A stretch of 64,000 nt of DNA from Irregularibacter muris (GCF_024622505.1 NZ_JANKAS010000013.1:1-64000), one strand, 5' to 3'. Positions 36,059 through 45,127 are shown, counted from the stretch's first letter. The notes: generated from the sequence alone by a model not told the origin. Program-made: numbers and translations.

Positions 36059-37252
36059 ATGGGTTTTTTTAAAGTAACAGAAAATGTAACATGGGTAGGA
36101 AAAACAGACTGGGAACTAAAAAAATTTCACGGGGAGGAATATTCCACGCACAGAGGATCTACCTATAATTCCTATCTAGTAAGAGATGAAAAAACGGTAT
36201 TAATTGACACAGTATGGCAACCCTACGCTAAGGAATATGTGGAAAATCTAAAAAAAGAGATTGACTTAAATGAGATTGATTACATAATTGCCAATCATGC
36301 TGAAATTGACCATAGTGGAGCCTTACCTGAGTTAATGAGGGAAATCCCTAATACCCCTATTTATTGTACACAAAATGGTATTAAATCTCTTAAAGGGCAC
36401 TACCACCAAGATTGGAACTTTGTACCTGTAAAAACTGGAGATACTCTGAATATCGGAAAGAAAGATCTTATTTTTATTGAAGCAAGAATGCTCCACTGGC
36501 CAGATAGTATGTTCTGTTATTTAACTGGAGACAACATTCTATTTAGTAACGATGCTTTTGGACAACACTATTGTTCAGAGTTCTTCTACAATGATCTGGT
36601 TGACCAAGCTGAGCTATATCAAGAAGCGATCAAATACTATGCCAACATATTGACTCCTTTTAGTAAGTTGGTAGAAAATAAGATTAATGAAGTGGTGGCT
36701 TTGGATGTTCCTGTTGATTTTATTTGTACAAGTCATGGAGTAATATGGAGGGAAGATCCTCTACAAATTGTAAACCAATATATGGAATGGGCTAAGGATT
36801 ATCAGGAAAATCAAGTTACCCTAATCTATGATACCATGTGGAATGGTACCCGACGAATGGCGGAAACCATTGCTCAAGGCATTAAGGAAGTAAATCCAGA
36901 GGTAGAAATTGTTCTTCACAATTGTGGTAGAAAAGATAAAAATGACATTATTACCGATGTATTTAAGTCTAAGGCTGTATTGGTCGGGTCCTCTACTATC
37001 AATGGAGGTATTCTATCCTCTGTTGCCGCTATATTAGAACAAATGAGAGGACTTCGATTTAAAAAGAAAAAAGCCGCTGCCTTTGGAAGTTATGGGTGGA
37101 GCGGTGAGTCTATAAAAATGATCACTGAAGAACTGCAAAAGGGTGGCTTCGAAATTATAAATGATGGTCATAAGACCTTATGGTTCCCTGATGCGGCTTC
37201 TTTAGAGGAATGTATTGCCTATGGAAAAGAAATAGGAAATTCTATTAAGTAA
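36059..37252 (+). CDS. Flavodiiron protein (A-type flavoprotein; O2/NO reductase)
   Basis: A 397-residue cytoplasmic enzyme that reduces oxygen to water and/or NO to N2O with electrons from rubredoxin or a reductase, protecting anaerobes. The metallo-beta-lactamase-like domain (1-250) has all diiron ligands: H80, E82, D84 and H85 in NHAEIDHSG, H146 in MLHWPDS, D165 in SNDAFGQH and H226 in TSHGVIW. The flavodoxin domain (about 255-395) starts LIYDTMWNGTRRMAETIA, binding FMN. No rubredoxin or flavin-reductase extension is fused. It is monocistronic, with AAGGAGGAG before the ATG and a strong terminator after. Confidence 0.96.
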   Translation: MGFFKVTENVTWVGKTDWELKKFHGEEYSTHRGSTYNSYLVRDEKTVLIDTVWQPYAKEYVENLKKEIDLNEIDYIIANHAEIDHSGALPELMREIPNTPIYCTQNGIKSLKGHYHQDWNFVPVKTGDTLNIGKKDLIFIEARMLHWPDSMFCYLTGDNILFSNDAFGQHYCSEFFYNDLVDQAELYQEAIKYYANILTPFSKLVENKINEVVALDVPVDFICTSHGVIWREDPLQIVNQYMEWAKDYQENQVTLIYDTMWNGTRRMAETIAQGIKEVNPEVEIVLHNCGRKDKNDIITDVFKSKAVLVGSSTINGGILSSVAAILEQMRGLRFKKKKAAAFGSYGWSGESIKMITEELQKGGFEIINDGHKTLWFPDAASLEECIAYGKEIGNSIK

Positions 37253-37288
37253 ATTTCAAAGATATCTAAGCTTTATGAATCAAGCCCC

Positions 37289-37319
37289 AAAAAGATGCCT
37301 ATATTCTAGGCATCTTTTT
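37289..37319. terminator. Bidirectional-looking intrinsic terminator after the flavodiiron gene
   Basis: A 13-bp stem AAAAAGATGCCTA/TAGGCATCTTTTT with a 5-nt loop. Confidence 0.9.
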
Positions 37320-37496
37320 AATTTGTCTACCAAGACATATTTTGATTAGGCTATTTCTATCCTTTAAGATATTTGTACTATTAGTAAATTTTTCTTTTTC
37401 ATGGGTTTATCCTTTTCTTTTCTCTGAAAAAGAAGTATACTTATTATTAGATATTTATACTAGGTACTAATATCTAATAATACATGGAGGTATGCT

Positions 37497-38573
37497 ATGA
37501 AATTACCTGAATTGAGAATTGGAAATCTTATTGCAAGGGTGCCTATTGTGCAAGGTGGGATGGGGGTTGGTATCTCTCTTTCTTCTCTCGCTGGTGCCGT
37601 TGCTGCCCAAGGGGGCATTGGTGTTATTTCAGGTGTGGAGATAGGTTTTAATGAGCCAGATTATAGTAAAGATAAAAGGCAGGCAAATATTCGAGCCCTT
37701 AAATATCATATCCAAAGGGCCAAGGAAATTTGTAGGGAGGGCATTATTGGCCTTAATCTTATGACTGCTTTAAATAATTTTGATGAAATGGTAGTAGAGG
37801 CGGTAAAAAGCAAGGTGGACATTATCTTTGCTGGAGCCGGATTACCTTTAAATCTCCCCAAACTCACTAAGGACAGTGACACTAAAATCGCTCCTATTGT
37901 GTCCTCCGGGCGAACTGCTGCTGTGATTTGTAAAACTTGGGATAAGCGTCATCAAGTCATTCCCGATGCTATTGTGGTGGAAGGACCAGATGCCGGAGGA
38001 CATTTAGGATTTTCCAGAGAAGACTTAGACAATCCATCTACTCATTTGTCTTCTATCCTATTGGAAGTTTTTGAGGCCATTAAACCTTTTGAGCAAAAAT
38101 ACCATAAGAAAATTCCCGTCATTGCAGCAGGAGGGATTTTTGACGGTAAGGATATTGCCCATTTGATTAAGTGTGGTGCCGCTGGTGTCCAAATAGGCAC
38201 CCGTTTTGCAGCTACCTTTGAGTGCGATGCCTCACAAGAGTTTAAAAATACCTATGTAAGGGCTCAAAAAGATGATTTAACCCTTATTCAAAGTCCTGTA
38301 GGAATGATTGGCAGAGCTATTAATAATGGTTTTTTAAAGAAAGTGAAAGCCGGTGATCAAAAACCTGTTAAATGTATGAGTAACTGCTTAAAACCCTGCA
38401 ACCCTACTCAAGCTCCCTACTGTATTGCTCAAGCTTTAATCAATGCCCAAAGGGGCAATATGGAAGGTGGTTTTGCCTTTGCCGGTGTGAATGCCTATCG
38501 AATTGATAGGATTCAAAGTGTAAAGGATGTCATGGATGAACTGGTAGAAAAGGCAAATTTGTATTTGGACTAA
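37497..38573 (+). CDS. Nitronate monooxygenase-family flavin enzyme (2-nitropropane dioxygenase-like)
   Basis: A 358-residue TIM-barrel FMN protein. The N-terminal PIVQGGMGVGISLSSLAGAVAAQGG, the IFAGAGLP strand, VVEGPDAGGHLGF with its His, and AAGGIFDGKDIAHLIKCGAAGVQIGTRF are family landmarks. Members include nitronate monooxygenase and the FabK enoyl reductase. A Cys-rich segment CMSNCLKPCNPTQAPYC near the C-terminus is typical of the clostridial branch and could bind a metal or cluster. The physiological substrate is unknown. Monocistronic, start with TGGAGGT upstream. Confidence 0.88.
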   Translation: MKLPELRIGNLIARVPIVQGGMGVGISLSSLAGAVAAQGGIGVISGVEIGFNEPDYSKDKRQANIRALKYHIQRAKEICREGIIGLNLMTALNNFDEMVVEAVKSKVDIIFAGAGLPLNLPKLTKDSDTKIAPIVSSGRTAAVICKTWDKRHQVIPDAIVVEGPDAGGHLGFSREDLDNPSTHLSSILLEVFEAIKPFEQKYHKKIPVIAAGGIFDGKDIAHLIKCGAAGVQIGTRFAATFECDASQEFKNTYVRAQKDDLTLIQSPVGMIGRAINNGFLKKVKAGDQKPVKCMSNCLKPCNPTQAPYCIAQALINAQRGNMEGGFAFAGVNAYRIDRIQSVKDVMDELVEKANLYLD

Positions 38574-38580
38574 CTAAAAG

Positions 38581-38615
38581 GGGATCAGATTCACGAATCT
38601 GATCCCTTGTTCTTT
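38581..38615 (+). terminator. Intrinsic terminator
   Basis: A near-palindromic 10-12 bp stem (GGGATCAGATTC/GAATCTGATCCC) is followed by TTGTTCTTT, 8 nt after the monooxygenase-like gene. Confidence 0.85.
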
Positions 38616-38754
38616 GGCTGGAAAATATCTCAAATAAGATCTACATTCCTCATTTGCAGCTATGGAGTACACCTACGATTGGTTCCACACTAGATTCTCA
38701 GGTAGTTTGCTATCTCGGTGAAAATTTCCCTATGTTTCTTAATACTTTACTCTT

Positions 38755-39144
38755 TTAGTGTTCTCCCCTTAGGGTAACTAATACACAATCCTCTATGTGA
38801 TAAAATCCTAGGGCATCTGCCTTTTTCAATACATTGTCATCCCATGTTCCTGGCTGAAACCATAGGTATTTCACGCCTAATTCTTTGGCTTCTTCTAAGC
38901 TTTTCATAGTTATAGCAGGAGGCACAACGAAATCTATGACTTCTGGTGTCTTGGGCAGGTCACTAAGAGAGGCATAGCATTTTTCCCCATAAATTTCTTC
39001 ATATTTTGGGTTTACCCCATAGACTTCATAATCATTGTCCTTTAGGATTTTCCATATTTTATATCCGAACTTTTCTTTATCTGATGTTACACCCATTACT
39101 GCCCATATCTTTTTCTTTAGCATAGTTTCTTTAGGATTGTTCAT
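38755..39144 (-). CDS. CoA-binding domain protein (YccU-like)
   Basis: A 129-residue single Rossmann CoA-binding domain. The first strand and turn read KIWAVMGVTSDKEKFGYKI, then VYGVNPKYEEIYGEKCYASLSDLP, IDFVVPPAITMKSLEEAKELG and WFQPGTWDD, all conserved in the family. Its role is unknown; relatives resemble the CoA-binding part of succinyl-CoA synthetases. It stands alone on the minus strand. Confidence 0.85.
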   Translation of the reverse strand: MNNPKETMLKKKIWAVMGVTSDKEKFGYKIWKILKDNDYEVYGVNPKYEEIYGEKCYASLSDLPKTPEVIDFVVPPAITMKSLEEAKELGVKYLWFQPGTWDDNVLKKADALGFYHIEDCVLVTLRGEH

Positions 39145-39339
39145 CTACTATTCCTTCTCCTTTCAAAAATTTCTCTTTTTTGTAAATCCACTTTTAAAGC
39201 ATGCTTTTATCATTTTTCTTTATATTACCCTTCAGCTTTTGTTGGAAACAATATTTCCCTCCAACTATAAGTAATATATCTATTATCCCCTATATATTTA
39301 TATACTATGACCATTTGTATTTTTGAAAGGGGCTATATC

Positions 39340-40401
39340 ATGAAGAATAGAAGTATTTCTCCCTATAAAATTGCCTTTACTTATATTGGGGCAGTTATTG
39401 GAGCAGGATTTGCGTCGGGACAGGAGATCTTTCAGTTTTTTGCTGTATTCGGTAGTAATGGCATACTGGGTTTACTTCTCACCACTATCTTATACATACT
39501 TTTTGGGTATATCATTATGGATCTGGGCTTTAAATTACAATGTACATCTCATATAGAAATCATTAATTTTTCTACTGGTAAAATTTTTGGAAGACTTGTT
39601 GATGCCATCATTACCTTTTTTTTATTTGGTACCATTGTATCTATGTTGGCGGGTTCAGGCGCATTAGTGAAACAACAATTTGGCATTTCCAGTCAATGGG
39701 GCAGTATAGCTATGGCCCTTTTGACTTTGATTACTCTTCTAGCTGGCATGGAGGGCCTAATTAACTCCATGAGTCTATTGGTGCCCTTTTTATTGGTTTC
39801 TATTTTTGGGATCAGTATCCTCTCTATTGTAAACAATACTTTTCCCTTAAGTGCAATAGATTTTTATTCTCCTCCCAATAGTCTTATTGGTCATTGGGCC
39901 CTTGCCGCTATCCTCTACATCTCCTTTAACACGATTATTTCCATTGCTGTCTTGGGTCCTCTAGGAGCCCAAGCAGAAGATAAAGACTCTATTAAAAAAG
40001 GGGCCATCTTTGGGGGATTGGGTTTAGGTCTATGTGCTTTGGCGATTACTCTAGCCCTCTGGGGTGTCATTGCTGAGGGAATAAATATGGAAATCCCTAT
40101 GCTTTACGTAGCAGAAAAAATCTCTCCTAAAATTCAGGGATTGTACAGCATAATGCTATTTATCGGAATATACACTACTGCTGTAAGCAGTGCCTTTGGC
40201 TTTATTGGTCGTATTGTAGATATTCATAATAAAAAGGCTAAATTTCTTAGCTTTGCCGTGATGTTTTTCACTTTTTTATTGAGCAATATAGGTTTTTCTA
40301 ATCTAGTAAAGTATCTATATCCCATTGAAGGCTATGCGGGGTTAGTTTTGCTCATTAGTTTATTATGGGGTAAACTGAAAATGATGTTAATGAACAATTA
40401 A
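39340..40401 (+). CDS. YkvI-like membrane protein (APC-superfamily transporter fold)
   Basis: A 353-residue protein with about ten membrane helices. The N-terminal helix contains YIGAVIGAGFASGQEIFQFF, with the unwound GAGFASGQE motif of LeuT-fold transporters, as in B. subtilis YkvI of unknown substrate. The ATG at 39340 is preceded by GAAAGGGG; an upstream in-frame ATG at 39307 lacks a ribosome binding site. It is monocistronic, convergent with plsY. Confidence 0.8.
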   Translation: MKNRSISPYKIAFTYIGAVIGAGFASGQEIFQFFAVFGSNGILGLLLTTILYILFGYIIMDLGFKLQCTSHIEIINFSTGKIFGRLVDAIITFFLFGTIVSMLAGSGALVKQQFGISSQWGSIAMALLTLITLLAGMEGLINSMSLLVPFLLVSIFGISILSIVNNTFPLSAIDFYSPPNSLIGHWALAAILYISFNTIISIAVLGPLGAQAEDKDSIKKGAIFGGLGLGLCALAITLALWGVIAEGINMEIPMLYVAEKISPKIQGLYSIMLFIGIYTTAVSSAFGFIGRIVDIHNKKAKFLSFAVMFFTFLLSNIGFSNLVKYLYPIEGYAGLVLLISLLWGKLKMMLMNN

Positions 40402-40526
40402 AAATTTTTATAACAAATTGTCCATTTACTGAGCACAACTAATTCATTTATTTTTAAGTCACATGAAAAGGGACTGTAGGGTAACGGAGGAAAGATGGTC
40501 TGGATTAGCCATTTTTTCTTTTTTAC

Positions 40527-40565
40527 AAAAAATCAGTACTCTCACTAAGAGAGTACTGATTTTTA
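40527..40565. terminator. Bidirectional intrinsic terminator
   Basis: A 12-bp stem (40532-40543 with 40549-40560) has A-runs on one side and T-runs on the other. It serves the YkvI-like gene and the convergent plsY. Between 40402 and 40618 I see nothing else. Confidence 0.9.
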
Positions 40566-40618
40566 TGTATGGCTTTCGCGATAACCCCTTTTTCTTTCTA
40601 TCTGATCATTGTTATTTA

Positions 40619-41215
40619 TTATTTTTTTCTTTTACTTCCTATTTTATTTTCTGTCCCCTTAAGTAGCCTATTAATATTGGTTCTATGTTGATATACCGCC
40701 AAAAGTCCCACCAACAAACCAAAAATAACGATTTCCAAAGGTCTTCTCAAAATAAGCAGCACAAAGGGTAGAGAAGCCATTCCTGTGATGGATCCTAGAG
40801 AAACATATTTGCTTTTTACAATAAGAATCATGCCCAGACCAACGGATATGGCAGCTGCTAGAGGGTCAACGACTAAAAATACTCCTATAGATGTTGCAAT
40901 GCCCTTTCCCCCTTTGAACTTTAATAATAGAGGAAAATTATGGCCAATGATTACTGCTAAACCGCAGGCTAGGGTTAGTTGGGCATGACCAAGAGGTCTT
41001 ACCATCAAAACTACAATAGCTCCTTTAAGAGCATCTCCAATAAAGGTGATTAGGGCCGCCTTTACCCCTAATACTCTAAGAACATTTGTAGCTCCTGCAT
41101 TTCCACTGCCATGCTCTCTAATATCAATTTTCCCCATCATTTTACTAGTTAAATAGGATGTTGCAAAGTTACCTATAAAATAGGCTATAATTATCCAAAT
41201 AAAATAATTTTGCAT
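40619..41215 (-). CDS. plsY: Acyl-phosphate:glycerol-3-phosphate acyltransferase
   Basis: A 198-residue membrane enzyme performing the first acylation of phospholipid synthesis with acyl-phosphate. The three conserved cytoplasmic motifs are present: HGSGNAGATNVLRVLG, GDALKGA with GHNFPLLLKFKGGKGIATS, and a C-terminal HRTNINRLLKGTENK. Five to six membrane helices and length are normal. Upstream (41216-41486) is an AT-rich gap with no other gene that I can support. Confidence 0.96.
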   Translation of the reverse strand: MQNYFIWIIIAYFIGNFATSYLTSKMMGKIDIREHGSGNAGATNVLRVLGVKAALITFIGDALKGAIVVLMVRPLGHAQLTLACGLAVIIGHNFPLLLKFKGGKGIATSIGVFLVVDPLAAAISVGLGMILIVKSKYVSLGSITGMASLPFVLLILRRPLEIVIFGLLVGLLAVYQHRTNINRLLKGTENKIGSKRKK

Positions 41216-41486
41216 GTTATCCTCCTCAATTAACTCTACTTCAACGATAAACCATTCTTATAATAATAATTTATGCATATCAAGTTTACCATAGAATGAT
41301 TATTCCCTGCAATATAATATAAACATGTGAAATAGAAAAATTTCTCTTCTTACCCCCAGGGTCAACTTTACTATATATATTTCAAAATAATATTGAAAGA
41401 AACAAGTTTTTTACAAATATAGTCCTATTTTCATAAAAACTATGATAAAATTTAACCAAATATTTTTTCTGAGAGGAGTGAAAAAG

Positions 41487-41825
41487 TTGCATCGTAAGAT
41501 ATCCTATTTTCTTTTTTCTCTTGCCATTTTATTTCTATTTACAATGAATCCTTCTAGCTACGGGACTGAAGAAGCTATGGTTGACATTCAAAATGAACCT
41601 GTATCTTATACCCTAGAAGAACTTTCTCAATATAATGGTAAAAATGAGCAACCAGAATATATTGCTATTGACGGAGTGGTGTACGATGTGACCCATATAG
41701 CTGAGTGGCAAGATCTCTTAGACACTGATGTCTTCAGCGGACAGGATATCAGTGAAATGGTTGAGGACGAGTCCATTCGGGATAGTATTATTGAAAAGGC
41801 CCATGAAGTTGGTATTCTAAAATAA
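41487..41825 (+). CDS. Exported cytochrome b5-like domain protein lacking heme histidines
   Basis: About 112 residues. An N-terminal signal (HRKISYFLFSLAILFLFTM) is followed by a cytochrome b5-like heme/steroid-binding domain: YTLEELSQYNG, YIAIDGVVYDVTHIAEW, and a C-terminal helix. The usual HPGG heme motif and its His are missing; the equivalent stretch reads DVFSGQDIS, so heme binding in the classical way is doubtful. I choose the TTG at 41487 because GAGAGGAG lies 8 nt upstream; a frame open from ATG 41442 lacks a ribosome binding site and would mask the signal peptide. Confidence 0.65.
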   Translation: MHRKISYFLFSLAILFLFTMNPSSYGTEEAMVDIQNEPVSYTLEELSQYNGKNEQPEYIAIDGVVYDVTHIAEWQDLLDTDVFSGQDISEMVEDESIRDSIIEKAHEVGILK

Positions 41826-41847
41826 AAAAAACTAGCTTCGCTAGTTT
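41823..41847 (-). terminator. Terminator of the tRNA operon
   Basis: On the minus strand AAACTAGC, loop GAA, GCTAGTTT is followed by a run of T (TTTTTATT), 19 nt after the last tRNA. It overlaps the stop of the convergent b5-like gene. Confidence 0.85.
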
Positions 41848-41865
41848 GTACACATTCCCTATGTA

Positions 41866-41953
41866 TGGTGCCGAGGACCGGAATCGAACCGGTACGATCT
41901 TTGGGATCGCAGGATTTTAAGTCCTGTGCGTCTGCCAGTTCCGCCACCCCGGC
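41866..41953 (-). tRNA. tRNA-Leu (anticodon TAA)
   Basis: Complete 88-nt cloverleaf with a long variable arm, acceptor GCCGGGG/CCTCGGC, anticodon loop CTTAAAA and an encoded CCA end. Sixth and last gene of the operon. Confidence 0.97.
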
Positions 41954-41976
41954 GAATATTTATTTAAAAACAAAAA

Positions 41977-42051
<75 letters not shown>

Positions 42052-42052
42052 T

Positions 42053-42127
42053 TGGAGCGGAAGACGGGATTTGAACCCGCGACCCTCGCCTTGGCAAGGC
42101 GATGCTCTACCACTGAGCCACTTCCGC
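42053..42127 (-). tRNA. tRNA-Gly (anticodon GCC)
   Basis: Acceptor GCGGAAG/CTTCCGC, anticodon loop TTGCCAA, encoded CCA. Fourth gene of the operon, one base from tRNA-Cys. Confidence 0.97.
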
Positions 42128-42134
42128 ATAAATA

Positions 42135-42210
<76 letters not shown>

Positions 42211-42215
42211 AAATA

Positions 42216-42292
42216 TGGCGACCCGGAACGGACTCGAACCGTCGACCTCCAGCGTGACAGGCTGGCATTCTAACCAACTGAACTACCGGGCC
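42216..42292 (-). tRNA. tRNA-Asp (anticodon GTC)
   Basis: Acceptor GGCCCGG/CCGGGTC, anticodon loop CTGTCAC, discriminator G and encoded CCA. Second gene of the operon. Confidence 0.97.
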
Positions 42293-42295
42293 ATA

Positions 42296-42371
42296 TGGTG
42301 GTCGCAATAGGGCTCGAACCTATGACCCCCTGCTTGTAAGGCAGGTGCTCTCCCAGCTGAGCTATGCGACC
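42296..42371 (-). tRNA. tRNA-Val (anticodon TAC)
   Basis: Acceptor GGTCGCA/TGCGACC, anticodon loop CTTACAA, encoded CCA. First gene of the operon. Confidence 0.97.
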
Positions 42372-42401
42372 CTGTGTCGTTGTCTTTCAGCGACAAGTAT
42401 T

Positions 42402-42430
42402 AGTATAACCTAGAATGATTTATTCGTCAA
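42402..42430 (-). promoter_or_regulatory. Sigma-A promoter of the tRNA operon
   Basis: TTGACG (42425-42430), 17 bp, TATACT (42402-42407) on the minus strand, about 30 nt upstream of tRNA-Val. The remaining gap to hslO holds only a GC-rich hairpin (42608-42632) without a U-tract. Confidence 0.8.
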
Positions 42431-42660
42431 GGGAAAAAATGATTATTTTTTAAAATAATATTTCTCTTTATTGAACCCCTTTAATTTCCACGGATACAGA
42501 TCATTATCCTCTAATGCAAATCATAGGCGCCTTGGTCATGATAGCTCTCAAGATGATCTGAAAGAGGATGATCATTCTATGCCTTTGAGGAAAAATCCTA
42601 TCTTTTTGGGGAACAGCCCAGAGGCTGTCCCCTATGCCCTGCATTTCTTCCTCTTCGTCT

Positions 42661-43539
42661 TTATTTGGCACTATCTAATAAGTCTTCTAGCTCGCCCTTA
42701 GAAAAATGATATTTATTTTTACAGAAATGACATTGTAGCTCTGCTTGTCCATCTTCTTCAATCATATCCCTAAGTTCTTTTTCTCCTAAACTAATTAAAA
42801 CTTTTTCCAATCTTTCACGATTACAATCACAAATGTACTCTAGGGGTCTTTGGGCAGAAAATGCCACTGTAAATCCCTGCAAAGCCATTTGTAGAATATC
42901 CTCAGGGCTCTTCCCCTGGGAAAGTAATTCCGTAATTGATGGCAATTGAGCAAGATTGGATTCTAAGGTTTCTATGACCTCATCTGGACAATTGGGGAGT
43001 ACTTGTATGATGAAACCCCCTGCTGCTTTTATGCTTCTATCCCTATCTACCAATACTCCTAAAGACACGGCTGAAGGTGTTTGTTCAGAAGTAGCAAAAT
43101 AGTGTGTTAAATCCTCTGCTATTTCACCATTGATCAAGGCCACTTTTCCCACATAGGGTTCTTTCAGCCCTAAATCCATGATTACAGTGAGGGTGCCTTG
43201 TCCTACTGCTCCACCTACATCAAGTTTTCCTTCCCTATTTAAGGGCAATTCCACTGCAGGGTTATCCACATATCCCTTTACTTTTCCCCTTCCATTTCCT
43301 GTAGCTAATATACTTCCCATAGGGCCATCACCTTTTACCTGCAGGGTTAATTTGCTTTCTTCATTTTTAAGCATTTCACCCATCATAGTGGCAGCCGTTA
43401 GGACCCGTCCTAAAGCTGCAGAGGTAAGGGGACTTAATTGATGAGTATTTTGGGCTTCCTCTACCATATATTTTGTTGTTGCTGCAAAGGCACGAAGGGG
43501 TGCATCTGTAGTAATGGCTCTGACTAAGTAATCTTTCAT
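42661..43539 (-). CDS. hslO: Redox-regulated chaperone Hsp33
   Basis: A 292-residue holdase activated by oxidative unfolding. The four zinc-binding, redox-sensing cysteines are present at the C-terminus as CDC ... CHFC. The N-terminal domain starts MKDYLVRAITTDAPLRAFAATTKYMVEEA and contains GRVLTAATMMGEMLK and the GxxTV-type core typical of the family. Length is normal. It is probably monocistronic, between the tRNA operon and a cold-shock gene. Confidence 0.96.
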   Translation of the reverse strand: MKDYLVRAITTDAPLRAFAATTKYMVEEAQNTHQLSPLTSAALGRVLTAATMMGEMLKNEESKLTLQVKGDGPMGSILATGNGRGKVKGYVDNPAVELPLNREGKLDVGGAVGQGTLTVIMDLGLKEPYVGKVALINGEIAEDLTHYFATSEQTPSAVSLGVLVDRDRSIKAAGGFIIQVLPNCPDEVIETLESNLAQLPSITELLSQGKSPEDILQMALQGFTVAFSAQRPLEYICDCNRERLEKVLISLGEKELRDMIEEDGQAELQCHFCKNKYHFSKGELEDLLDSAK

Positions 43540-43658
43540 ATTTCTATTCTCCTCTGCCTATTAATTTTATCCATAGAAAATTTTAAATTTGGCTAAATAA
43601 ATATCGTCTTTTCGTATTAGAGTAAAAAACTATATTGTGTATCTATAGTATGTATATA

Positions 43659-43692
43659 CAATAAAAACCCTATGCAGATAACATAGGGTTTT
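43659..43692 (-). terminator. Intrinsic terminator after the cold-shock gene
   Basis: Stem AAAACCCTATG/CATAGGGTTTT with a 7-nt loop, followed by TATTG on the minus strand. Confidence 0.85.
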
Positions 43693-43727
43693 GGCTACTT
43701 CAATGTATGATTAATTAGTCCGACTAA

Positions 43728-43928
43728 TTATGCTCTTTGTACATTTGTAGCTTGTGGACCTTTTTCTCCTTCAACAACTTCGAATTCAACTTCTTGTCCC
43801 TCTTCTAAAGTTTTGAATCCATCCATGCTTATAGCAGAAAAGTGAACGAATACGTCGCTTCCATCTTCTCTAGAAATAAATCCAAAACCTTTTTCTGCAT
43901 TAAACCATTTTACTGTACCTTTTTCCAT
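43728..43928 (-). CDS. Cold-shock protein (CspA family)
   Basis: A 66-residue single OB-fold RNA chaperone with RNP1 KGFGFI and RNP2 DVFVHF, and the usual beginning [14 protein letters not shown]. The ATG at 43928 is 9 nt from AGGAGG; the ATG at 43937 almost touches it and is less likely. A promoter at 44033-44061 implies a leader of about 100 nt, as is common for cold-shock mRNAs. Confidence 0.96.
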   Translation of the reverse strand: MEKGTVKWFNAEKGFGFISREDGSDVFVHFSAISMDGFKTLEEGQEVEFEVVEGEKGPQATNVQRA

Positions 43929-44032
43929 CTTAAACATTCCTCCTAAAACTTAACACATAATTTGATAGCATATCCGCTACCCAAGCCTTTAATAAATTCC
44001 CAAAGTCTAAGCAGCTTCCCTACTTCTTCTAT

Positions 44033-44061
44033 AGTTTACCATTAAAGGTTACCTGTGTCAA
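44033..44061 (-). promoter_or_regulatory. Sigma-A promoter of the cold-shock gene
   Basis: Perfect TTGACA (44056-44061), 17 bp, TAAACT (44033-44038) on the minus strand. A Spo0A-box-like TGTCGAA lies about 20 bp upstream (44081-44087); its use is unproven. Confidence 0.7.
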
Positions 44062-44160
44062 ACTATATTATTCTTTTATTTTCGACACTTTTTAACCTTT
44101 CTCAGATATTATTATGATCTAAAATTTCTATAACTATTCAGCAATATCTTATGAATGAAT

Positions 44161-44895
44161 TTATTTTTCGGCAATATATTGAATTCTTTCACTTATAGAT
44201 AATGGCCTGTTAAAAGTAAAGGCATCAAAGTTTTCTACTTTTTTAAAACCCACTTTCATTAATAGATTCACTATTTTTTGCGTGGAGTAAGCCCGCTGTT
44301 GATGAAATTCATTAAATCTTTTATAAACATCTCCTTCTTTAAGGAAAAAACTCAGTTCAAAGTCAACAATTTCATTATCTTCATCATAATAATTATCCCA
44401 TATAAAAGAAATATCTTCACCGGCATCGGCAAAGGTATTTTGGCCTAAAACCTCCGCAATTTTAAATTGTGAATTCATATCAAAGGTAAAAATGCCCTTG
44501 GGATTAAGAAGTTGGTAAGCGTCTAAAAATACATCTTCTAATTCTTCTTCCCTTAAAACATAGTTCAATCCATCACAAGCACAAATGATAGCATCTATAT
44601 TTTTAAACCCCTGTAGCTCTCTTATATCCTGACACATCCATTGTATATTTACCGACTGGCTATTGGATTTTTGATCTGCTATGGATAGCATATCTTCCGA
44701 TAGATCTACGCCTATAATTTCATATCCTTTTTTGGCTAAAGGAATAGTGATATTGCCTGTTCCACAGGCTAAATCAAGAATTCTTTGGGGACTTTTATGA
44801 TACTGTTGGAAAAGCTTGACTAAATAATCTGCCCATTCTCCATAGTCCACATCCCCCATTAACCTATCATATACTTGTGCAAATTGATGGTACAT
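44161..44895 (-). CDS. SAM-dependent methyltransferase (class I)
   Basis: A 244-residue Rossmann methyltransferase. Motif I is ILDLACGTGNITIPLAKKG, followed by the acidic end of strand 2 (VDLSEDML) and motif III around LNPKGIFTFDMN. Downstream, FNEFHQQRAYSTQKIVNLLMKVGF is conserved in the clostridial group. Substrate unknown. It follows the spore-protein gene by 19 nt, so the two may be co-transcribed late in sporulation. Confidence 0.88.
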   Translation of the reverse strand: MYHQFAQVYDRLMGDVDYGEWADYLVKLFQQYHKSPQRILDLACGTGNITIPLAKKGYEIIGVDLSEDMLSIADQKSNSQSVNIQWMCQDIRELQGFKNIDAIICACDGLNYVLREEELEDVFLDAYQLLNPKGIFTFDMNSQFKIAEVLGQNTFADAGEDISFIWDNYYDEDNEIVDFELSFFLKEGDVYKRFNEFHQQRAYSTQKIVNLLMKVGFKKVENFDAFTFNRPLSISERIQYIAEK

Positions 44896-44914
44896 ATTTT
44901 TCTACAACTCCGTT

Positions 44915-45127
44915 CTATTTTTCTTCTTCAGTGGTGGCTTCTTCTCTTTTTTGTTTTTGCTTTTTTCTACTGGTCATTATGCCACCAATCATTCCTGTTT
45001 CTCTAGCCGTTAACCCACTCCACCCTACTTCTTTTACTTTTTCCATCAAGCCCAGTTCTTCTGCTATTTCCAACTTTAATATATCATTGGGGGTTAACTC
45101 TTTCTTTTTTTTCTTAGATTTTGCCAT
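44915..45127 (-). CDS. Small acid-soluble spore protein, alpha/beta type (SspF-like)
   Basis: A 70-residue protein. The core LKLEIAEELGLMEKVKEVGW followed by SGLTARETGMIGGIMT matches alpha/beta SASPs, which coat spore DNA and protect it. EIAEELG resembles the cleavage site of the germination protease GPR. Unlike classic members, the core is flanked by a Lys-rich N-terminus (MAKSKKKKKELT) and a Lys/Glu-rich tail. The start has AAGGAGG upstream. Confidence 0.82.
   Translation of the reverse strand: MAKSKKKKKELTPNDILKLEIAEELGLMEKVKEVGWSGLTARETGMIGGIMTSRKKQKQKREEATTEEEK

Noticed and set aside
42471-42701. Plus-strand ORF of 76 codons next to hslO
   Set aside because: It overlaps the hslO 3' end and a hairpin, has no ribosome binding site and no protein-like pattern.
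44081-44087. Spo0A-box-like heptamers (also at 47944-47951)
   Set aside because: Single 7-8-mers are expected by chance in 64 kb; noted in gene entries only.
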